Origin: Sequoia sempervirens
Lineage: Eukaryota; Streptophyta; Pinopsida; Cupressales; Cupressaceae
DNA: 64,000 nt
Assembly (NCBI GenBank): GCA_007258455.2
Contig: VDFB02193867.1
Coordinates: 527,426,751-527,490,750 of the forward strand
Direction: 5' to 3'
Part shown: piece after piece, positions 56,375 to 64,000 of the stretch
Numbering within the stretch: position 1 is the first letter of the stretch
Layout: every line of letters begins with the position of its first letter
Made by a program: the position numbers and the translations under genes
Notes under the pieces: generated by a model
Databases searched by the model: none
Told to the model about the DNA's origin: nothing
What the model saw: only the letters and a program-made list of their open reading frames with translations

Positions 56375-58050
56375 CAAGTTTCCATTTCAGAAAATAGGAT
56401 TATTTAGGCTTTCAAATGCATAATTGGGTCAATTAGAGGCTTAATTAAGTATAATTTATTAAGGGACCCCAACTTAGTATGAAAATATAAAGGAGTACGT
56501 TTTTCAACACTACATTTAGCTCCCACTTTAGTGAGAGGATGAGCCCTATGCTCAATCTCACACTAAAGTAGAAAAACAAGCATAAAGAGAGGTCTAATTG
56601 TATAACTATTGGAAAGATAAGACAACAAAGGTCAAGGAGGGTGATCAGCCCCCAATCTATCTAAGATCTCATGGAAAACCAACAAAGGAACAAATACACA
56701 CATACCTAGATGTTAAATATGCATCATCAAGACAAGATACACAATTATACAATGTCAAAATTAATGCAAAAATAAAAGGGCTGGATCAAGCCTTGACTGT
56801 TTGTCCAATAGATATGGATTAAGCCTTAACTTTTTGTACAAAAAATATTTATGTAAGTGGAAACCCATTGTCCACTATGTAAACAAAATATACTCACACG
56901 AGCTAGTGAAATTTGCTGTCAACTAGGTGAGCCCCATAAGGTGGCTAATGGGAAATTCAAGCCAGGTCTATAGGCTCCCACTCATCAACCATACCAAATT
57001 TATGCCTCTTGATAACTTTGATAAGGCGGCACAAAAATTATCACAAGGCTAGCAATCAATGCTATTCTAGGCACTCATGAAAAGGCTCCACTCACAAGAT
57101 AGTTGTGATATGCTTGGTGTCCATTTGAATACAATAGGATAGGATATTCGAAGGGATTTTTGAAGGGTCTGACCTTAGGGAACATCATGCTCAATGTCAC
57201 AAAGAGAGGACTAATTGAGGATAAAAAATTGACAACTTATGGAATGCAAGTTGTAGCATCACCACTAAGAGGAATGTCATATGCCAAGAAAGATCACACT
57301 CTTGAAGGAAGATCAAACCGAATGTCACCATCAAGAAGACACATCGCATGAAGTAAGAAGACCACACTTTGAAGCAAATAAAATTAGGGATGTGTATGCC
57401 CCCACTTTAAAGAAATTATTAAACACCATGCTATGAGTAATTACTTTAAAGTAGAACACAATAAATGCCAATATATTGGAGCTTTATTTGGAAAATCCCT
57501 ATGTAAAACATATGTTTCGAAGTAGAGATACATCATCGAAAGGATGGTTCCCCCCCATATAAAATCCTAAGATAACACATAAGGGATCCATGGATCTAGG
57601 GTTAGCCTTATCTCTTTGCTCAAGTGATATAATCAAGCTCGAAATTGTCCTCATTCCCAAAATGACTCATGGAACAAGGATTATAAATGAATAATGACAC
57701 ATAGAGGGAGAAAACAAAGGAAATTTTTTGGTTCAACATGGAAGTGACCAAAATGTCTAGATGCCTTACATCATCCCCAAAAGGACAACACAAGACAAAT
57801 GAAAAAATAAATAGTTATGATAGGTAGAAGAATGGAGATACAAATAGAAGAATGTCATGACAGATTTTCTTCCTTTATATCCTTGCACCAACAGAGTGAT
57901 AAGGGTCATCCAAAGTAGGATCACAAAAATATAAAGAAATACCAAGCAAAACAATATGGGGGATCACATTATGCACATGCAATCACAAAGAACATGAAAA
58001 GAAAAAGAAGCAACTAGTATTGCACATGTGAGTCAACCTATAATAGGTCA
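56375..58050. other. Unclassified region between E and D
   Basis: No recognised gene; plus-strand frames 56598-56822 and 57160-57351 are short and match nothing I know. CCCCCACTTTAAAG at 57398-57411 (minus strand CTTTAAAGTGGGGG) looks like a purine tract and may be the 3' end of element D, but the LTR start beyond it (TACACATCCC) lacks TG. Confidence 0.35.
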
Positions 58051-58117
58051 TCTGTATCCCAATCTTGTTCATCATATGTGAATTGTAGACAACCAACCAA
58101 AGGGACAATGACAAGTG

Positions 58118-58976
58118 CTATACTAGGAGCATCACTGGTTCAATACATGGTGAGTTACTCAGATTTATAGGAGGGTCATCATGGTTGTTATAATTTAAGC
58201 TCATGTAAGAGTAAAAAAATAATTTTAGATTATTATGAACTTCCTCATCAATCTTAGCAATCTCATTATCATCATCCAAGTTAATCATAATAGGAGGCCT
58301 AATGACAATGTCCATTGATGTTTCTTGTTGTTTTTGTTTTGGAAAAGGTAGAGACTCATCATGCTTTTCTTGAGTTAAATCTTGTTCTTAATTTTATTTT
58401 TTATTCTTTTTTGTTAACTTACGAGTAATAGCATGATGTCTATACATACACTCTAGCATTTCTATTTTTTTTTGTATGATTTTCAAGTTGTGATTGTGTA
58501 GGAGTGGGTTTATCAACCATAGGTTTCTTTTCCTCCCACAAGGGTGTAATGGTTCAAGGAACCATGGGAGGCTGTTCAACCACTTTCTTTTTAGCTTTAT
58601 AAACTTGTTTGATCTTAGGAGGTACAATAAGATTTATTTGGTTATCTCTTGGTCTTTTATAGGAAATAGGTGAAGGATTTGTTATGTGTTGGTCTTGGTT
58701 ATTTTGAAGGGATTTTGGTTTGATCATGGTCTCATCAATGATAGGAGGCTCAATCATCAGTTGAGGCATGTTGCTAAGGGATAATTCTATTATGCACCTT
58801 GCCTTGAACTTTTGATAAGATCTTAAAGAGAAGTATTCACAAGGCTTAAAAGGTTCCATAGGTTTAGGCCAAAATAAATCCAATGAGAAATTCCCACGAG
58901 AAGGCATGGGATTGAAGCCAATATGATGCAAAATAAAGATATCATTACCAAATGAAAACTTTAAGAAATTATGCAC
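58118..58976 (-). pseudogene. Post-protease spacer, element D
   Basis: Stop-broken frames. 58976-58554 begins FSFGNDIFILHHIGFNPMPS and reads LFWPKPMEPFKPCEYFSLRS, a motif block I associate with Tat-like pol spacers. 58315-58118 is acidic (MINLDDDNEIAKIDEEVHNN). No RT follows. Confidence 0.55.
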
Positions 58977-59340
58977 TATTTATGGGATGAAATCCCTAGA
59001 ATGTAGCCATGGATAACCAAGATTCACATGGAATTGGTCCGAAGATGGGATGATGGAGAATGAGACATTCAATTATTTTGGTCCAACTTTTAAAGGAAGA
59101 GTGATCAAACCTATCATAGGGCAAGCAAAACCATTATGTGCTTTGATCCATGTTTTTAGTTGTTCATAAGAATCTTGATAAAGTTCATGCACAACCAAGT
59201 ATTCTTTAGTGATCACATTCTCTACACACATGGGATCAATTAATATCCCATTATTAGACTTGTCATTGTTTCTTGTAGTAATCTAAAGAGGACCATCAGG
59301 TGCACATCTAATTATTTCATTTTGAAAGAAAGAAATGTCA
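58977..59340 (-). pseudogene. pr: Aspartic protease fragment, element D
   Basis: The minus strand reads NGILIDPMCVENVITKEYLV, CPMIGLITLPLKVGPK and NLGYPWLHSRDFIP, corresponding to the flap and LGRPWLHS region of Gypsy proteases. The catalytic Asp-Ser/Thr-Gly is not clearly kept. Confidence 0.6.
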
Positions 59341-59478
59341 AGGGAAATTTTTGTTTGGCCCTTACAAGGTTGAATCTGAACATGCCTTGCAAGCCTTCTT
59401 CATTATCACTCGTATTATCATTATTTTGGTCTCAAATTTTATCAACATTCATCACATCATTCTTGGCATCACAAGCTT

Positions 59479-59856
59479 TTACAAAAGATATATTATGATT
59501 TGGCATGGGATTAGTAAATATTTACATATTTTGGTCAGGTGGGGCAATGGACTTATTTCCTTGATCATTAACACCACCAATTTGGATGTGATTAGAATCA
59601 ATGAGGTCTTGAACAATATTTTTAAGATACATTGTTTTGTATCATTTCCATTTTGTTGGTGATAATGGAAAAATGAATTTGAGTTAAAGTTTGGAGTTAA
59701 GGGCATAGTTGTGTCAATGGCTTTGACAGGAGGTAAGGTGCCTAAGTTCTTAGTCATAAGTTGCAACATAATGGAATGAAGGTTATCAGGTAACGAGGTA
59801 AATTGTCTACTCCTTTCCCTAAATGGATATGGATTTGTCATTTTTATGGTAGCCAC
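59479..59856 (-). pseudogene. gag: Gag C-terminal / knuckle region, element D
   Basis: SFFHYHQQNGNDTKQCILK corresponds to the H/C knuckle of Gypsy gag followed by the KHAIQDLID-like stretch in another frame, so a frameshift lies near 59610. Preceded by the helix LPDNLHSIMLQLMTKNLGTL. Confidence 0.6.
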
Positions 59857-60030
59857 TTGGGAGTTAACATATTGACTTGTTTGAGGTGTATTTAGTTGTA
59901 AAAGGACCTTATTTTGTTTCTTAAATGGTTGGAAATTTTTATGGGGTAAAGATTCAAATTTCTTAGGATGGTTGGAAGAATTTTTAATTTCATGATGACT
60001 AATTGAATTCTAATAGTCACAAAGGTTCAT

Positions 60031-60738
60031 TCATAGGTGTGTGAAGGAGGGAAATTTTATCATCCCAACCTTTTCTTGCAAGTTTCCAAAGATTTCAATA
60101 AACATTCTTTGAAGATCAGGATCGAGAATCTTAATGTTGACTTGTGAGTAAAGCAATTGATAACGAGCAATAAATTCTATGATCTTTTCATCATCTTTTT
60201 GTTCACATTTCATTAAATCAACTAAGTTCATCTTGGGACCCATGTTCACTTGGAAATGGTTAAGAAATGAATCAAAAAGTTCATTTAATGAATGAATTGA
60301 GTTATTCAGTAAAGAACAAGAACACTCCAAGGCAGTATATTTAAAGGATCTAGGGAAAAATTTAGCCAAGAGCTTATCCTCAAAAATGAACTAACTACAT
60401 AAGGCTATGTATGTCAAGAAATGGTTACTAGGGTCTCCTTTTCCACCGTATTTATCAAATCTAGGAATCTCTATACCTTGTGGCATTTGTGCTCTTAATA
60501 TCTCCAAGGATAAAGGGTTTCTTTTGACATATTATGCCAGTTCACCATTTTGACTTTGGTTCAATGTGGCAATCTTATGTTCAAGGGATGAAATATTTTG
60601 TAAGAGTTGGTTAAGGATGAAATCATTTGTTGTTTTGTGAGATAGAGTGAATAAAGTTGGAGGTGTGTATGTATTTGGAGGGCAAGTGAATTGTAAGTTT
60701 GTGAGGGGAGATGCATTAGGAAAATTGAGATTTGAATG
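60031..60738 (-). pseudogene. gag: Gag capsid domain, element D
   Basis: 60369-60031 shows the retrotransposon gag domain: AKFFPRSFKYTALECSCSL, NSIHSLNELFDSFLNHFQVN, LVDLMKCEQKDDEKIIEFIA, RYQLLYSQVNIKILDPDLQ, VGMIKFPSFTHL. The N-terminal piece 60738-60532 (NDFILNQLLQNISSLEHKIA) is in another frame. This capsid matches Gypsy/Tat gag families. Confidence 0.8.
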
Positions 60739-62112
60739 TGTAGACACCCAAATTTGATCACTCCCATATGATCAAATTTACCTCTTTATTCATCAATTCT
60801 GTCAATATTAATTTATTTAATTAATATTGCACTTCCCACATAAGACTCTTAAAGTATTTAATTTAATAATTAAACACTTTATTTGGTGCCTTTCTCCTCT
60901 CTAAATTAAATAAATACACCAATTTATTTAATTTAGTCATTCTAATCTTTTGAATTAAATTAAATTTAAAATTCTTCTTTTCTCCCTCCTTGTCACATCC
61001 TCCATAACCCATTTCTAATTTGAATTAATTTAATTAATTCATATTTAGGGTGTGCATCCTCTTAATCAAGGATTAATGTCACATCCTCCTACATTTTCCA
61101 CTTGCCACTAAACTTCCATTGATTATCATAATAAAGTATTTGCACAACTTTAATCAAAGTCATTAACCACTTTTAGCACCACTTTTTAGTCAATCTTTCC
61201 ATTTTTCCTTTTTGGGCATTGACCCTCTTTCCCATGAGAATTTTTAATTCTCATTTATTCATCCTATGTCTCTCTCCTCCCCATGTGAATTTTTAATTCA
61301 CATTTTGTCTTTCCAAGGCTTCTAGAATGTTTGACATGTCACCTAATGCACATGTGACCAATTCCCACCTTTTTGGAGACCCTCTCTTATCCATTAGATT
61401 CTCCAATGAATGTGAATTTTTAATACACATTTATTTCTCCAACCTCTTTCTCTTTTTCCATGGAGATTTTTGAGAAATTCCAAAATTCTTCAAGTGTCAT
61501 TTTCACTCCCACTTAGGGATAAGAAGTTCCTTTTTAAAGAAATCTTCTCACTCCCCAAGATACTTGGAAGGTACTTGTCCTTCCTCCACATCATGTACCT
61601 CTCTTCCACATCACCTACACATCATCTCATCCTTAGCCCTCTCACATTCCACATGTAAAAATGTGAGGGCTTGTGAGCTCTCAACTCACCTTAGCCCTTC
61701 ATCTTGACTTTGTTAGATAAATCCCAACCACTGAATTCTCTAGAGAATTCAAGATCCTCTATAAATACCCCATCCTCTAAGGCATTTTTAACACTTAGCC
61801 ATTTTGCAACTAAATGCTGCCATTTTGTGCACTCATCTAGCCTTCAATTCCATTCACTTGCATTTACATCCAAGAATATAGTCAAGACTTGCATTTAGCC
61901 ATATCAAGAGCCATCAAGGAGCATACAAATCAATCCAAATCATAGGCCAACCAAGGAATTTCAGCTATGAAAAGGGAGGTATATCAATTTGTCTTCATTT
62001 AACACTTTCCTCTTTGCATTTACAAATTTCTTAGGCTAATCTTGAGGTGTTTTCTTATGTTTTTCCATTGCACTTTAATTGCTTAGAATAGGTTAAACAT
62101 TTTGATATCACA
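60739..62112 (+). repeat. 5' LTR of element C (1374 bp)
   Basis: Starts TGTAGACACCC where gag homology of D ends; ends GATATCACA four bases before the PBS, the same spacing as in A. TATAAATACCCC at 61760 is a good TATA box. An ATTTTTAATTCACATTT word recurs at 61240, 61288 and 61408. Confidence 0.75.
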
Positions 62113-62116
62113 TTTC

Positions 62117-62136
62117 TGGCACGCTCGGTGGGAACC
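62117..62136 (+). promoter_or_regulatory. Primer-binding site of element C
   Basis: TGGCACGCTCGGTGGGAACC after CACATTTC. Confidence 0.7.
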
Positions 62137-62190
62137 ACAAGCGGGTTCCTATATTTCACATTTGTTGTTAAGTTTTTTGCAGGAATACAT

Positions 62191-62785
62191 CGTAGAAGGG
62201 CGACTACGCCCCTGATTTTTCCGCAGTGGGGCGACTGCGCCCCTAACTTTCTGTAGTGGGGCAACTGCGCCCCTGACTTTCCGCAGTGGGGTGACTGTGC
62301 CCCTGATTTTCCGCAGTGGGGCGATTACGCCCCTGATTTTCCATAGTGGGGCGATTATGCCCCTGATTTTCTGCAGTGGGGCGATTACACACCTAATTTT
62401 TCGTAGTGGGGTGACTGTGCCCCTGATTTTTTGCAGAAGAGCGATTGCACCCCCTCCTTGACCAAATTTTTTTGGCTAACACTTTTTCTGTAGAAGGGCG
62501 ACTATGCCCCCTCCTTGACCAAAATTTTTGGGCTAACACTTTTTCTTATAAAAAGGCGACTACGCCCCCTGGGCTAAAATTTTTGTGCTAACACTTTTCT
62601 ACAGTGGGGCGACTGCGCCCCTGATTTTCTGCAGTGGGGCGACTATGCCCCTGATTTTCCATAGTGGGGTGATTACGCCCTTGATTTTTCGTAGAAGGGC
62701 GATTACACCCCTGATTTTCTGCATAAGGGTGACTGCACCCCTAATTTATTGCAGAAGGGTGACTGCACCCCCTTGTCACTGTGAA
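62191..62785 (+). repeat. 30-bp hairpin-unit array I in leader of C
   Basis: About 17 units of GGGGCGACTGCGCCCC joined by CTGATTTTCCGCAGT, period 30 bp, with a looser stretch at 62460-62590. The core pairs as GGGGCG / CGCCCC around a 4-base loop (ACTG, ACTA or ATTA). Confidence 0.9.
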
Positions 62786-63611
62786 GAAACACATTTTGTA
62801 AGGTAAAACTGTCATTTTGGCTTCGGTTTTTTGCTATTTTCAAGTATTAACCCCCTAACACTGTTCTTGCAAGGATATTGGTGTTTTTTGCTAACTTTTT
62901 GTAGCATATTTTTATGAAGTTGATGAAGAAAGCGGGATACATCTAACATTTGCTTGCAGGGTTATCCGTTTGCTCAAACTTTTTAAAATATCCTTGTTGT
63001 TTGCCTTAATCTAAGAACACAGTTTAATTAGGGGGAGTAATATTCATTTCTTGTTGTGTCTATCTTTTCTGTTTCCCAAAGAGAGCATTAGTTTGTTTTC
63101 GCTTTCCCCTTGCACTTCATGTGAGCTTGGGGAGTAGTTGGAAACAATTAGTGCTTTCTTTCTAGTGGGACCTGCTTGGGGATTTCATCACCCCAAGGGA
63201 TAATTCCAACCACGCGTACTAGCAGAGTATATAAAGGGGGGAGAGCGAAAGCTGTACCTCAATCTAGTCACGTCATAATTGGCGGAGCATCGAAGCTAGG
63301 GTGATACCTAGATAGACGTGAAGAGTTGGTTCGAGCCCTTCAGTATCTCGTTGGGGTTCTTGACTCATGCTTGTGACAGGCTGGTGTTCACGGTTGTGCC
63401 TCACACACCGAGAGTATATCAAGGACTCCCTAGACACCTTGTGTATCCTAGATTAAGACCTCTTTGGCCATACCCTTAACACTAATCATAAGATTGTGTT
63501 TGCTTGAAAGTGTTTTCTTGTGAGAAACCAGTGAATTTTTTGACAAATTGGCCTTATCATTATCATTTTAAAGTCCTTGCCATAGTCATTTTCATCAAAC
63601 CAAGTCCCAGA
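62786..63611 (+). other. Unique leader of C with conserved TATA-like module
   Basis: No gene. 63168-63192 matches 40889-40913 of A (24/25); GTATATAAA follows at 63227-63235. The rest is leader sequence with no clear ORF. Confidence 0.5.
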
Positions 63612-63850
63612 TTTTCTGCAGTGAGGCGATTACGCCCCTAATTTTTCGCAGTAGGGTGATTATGCCCCTGATTTTCCACAATGGGGTGATTACGCCCCTA
63701 ATTTTTCATAGTGAGGTAATTACGCCCCTAATTTTTTGTAGTGGGGTGATTACGCCCCTGATTTTCCACAGTGAGGCAATTACGCCCCTGATTTTCCGCA
63801 GAAGGGGGACTACGCCCCTGATTTACTGCAGAGGGGCGAATTTTCCCTCC
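63612..63850 (+). repeat. 30-bp hairpin-unit array II in leader of C
   Basis: Eight further units like GGGGTGATTACGCCCC with the same linker. Array I and II are separated by about 830 bp. Confidence 0.9.
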
Positions 63851-64000
63851 TAAACACCAGAAATCACCCCATTTGGATCCGTTTAGCCTCTAAACCTCCA
63901 TTTAATCATTCCCAACCATTATCTCATCATCTCAAGCCTCCATTTTGTCACTCTAAGCCTCCAAAAACCTCCATTTGATCATTTTAAACCTCCATCTTAT
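63851..64000 (+). repeat. CCTCCATTT(T)-NATCATT short repeat at window end
   Basis: CCTCCATTTAATCATT, CCTCCATTTTGTCACT, CCTCCATTTGATCATT and CCTCCATCTTAT in succession, truncated by the window edge. Confidence 0.65.

Larger units (their letters stand above)
58051..60738 (-). mobile_element. Element D: decayed Ty3/Gypsy gag-protease remnant
   Basis: Minus strand order gag, knuckle, protease, spacer. RT and beyond are missing. Its 5' side is cut by the LTR of element C at 60739. Gag sequence differs from A, B and E, so it is another Gypsy subfamily. Confidence 0.75.
60739..64000 (+). mobile_element. Element C: 5' LTR and leader of a Tat-like retrotransposon (continues past window)
   Basis: LTR 60739-62112, PBS 62117-62136, then over 1.8 kb of leader with hairpin arrays and the conserved TATA-like module shared with A and E. 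The LTR start TGTAGACACCCAAATTTG resembles that of E. Gag must lie beyond 64000; class is inferred from leader similarity. Confidence 0.75.

Noticed and set aside
57398..57420. Purine tract and LTR start of element D
   Set aside because: The tract is plausible but the following bases are TACACATCC, without TG, and no second LTR was found.
62191..63850. CRISPR-like regular 30-bp repeats
   Set aside because: Units are head-to-tail without unique spacers, degenerate, and lie directly after a retrotransposon PBS in eukaryotic DNA.

Overview
This window reads as intergenic DNA from a seed plant with a large, repeat-filled genome. It is AT-rich, has no intact host gene, and is built mostly of nested, decayed LTR retrotransposons. 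A gymnosperm such as a conifer is my best guess; that rests on the overall style of the elements and is not proven. I saw no rRNA, tRNA, CRISPR array or bacterial operon.

Layout. 1-4173: a minus-strand Copia remnant (unusual LTR, gag only, no pol), with a TIR-flanked insert at 629-1617. 4174-15545: element B, a minus-strand Ty3/Gypsy Tat-type element with one LTR, 5'-truncated inside gag. 15546-18202: unique, CpG-richer DNA with a possible host-gene remnant and three tandem hairpins. 18203-19669: a short TRIM-like Copia element with two LTRs and no pol. 19670-25093: little recognisable except a probable solo LTR. 25099-56369: element E, a minus-strand Tat-type element with 5-bp target-site duplications (TSDs, AATAC). 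Its 3' LTR holds a 798-bp TIR element and a LINE 3' end. Its leader is split by element A (38792-54972, plus strand, TSD GTGCA, LTRs about 98.5% identical). 56375-58050: unclassified. 58118-60738: element D, a decayed minus-strand gag-protease remnant. 60739-64000: element C, the 5' LTR, primer-binding site and leader of another plus-strand Tat-like element that runs off the window.

How the parts work together. Gag packages the RNA, protease cuts the polyprotein, RT with two RNase H domains (the second is the archaeal-like RNase H typical of the Tat lineage) makes cDNA, and integrase inserts it. All copies here carry stops or frameshifts and look dead.

The most interesting system is in elements A and B. 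Between integrase and the 3' LTR they carry an antisense gene for a plant mobile domain (PMD) protein of the MAIN/MAIL type: full length but riddled with stops in B, C-terminal only in A. Both the sense gag gene and the antisense PMD gene are preceded by degenerate arrays of a GCGCAT motif in the same orientation relative to their own start. One RNA therefore carries complementary arrays at its two ends. Elements A, E and C also share a leader module with a TATA-like box downstream of the primer-binding site, and element C's leader has about 24 copies of a 30-bp unit able to form a GGGGCG/CGCCCC hairpin.
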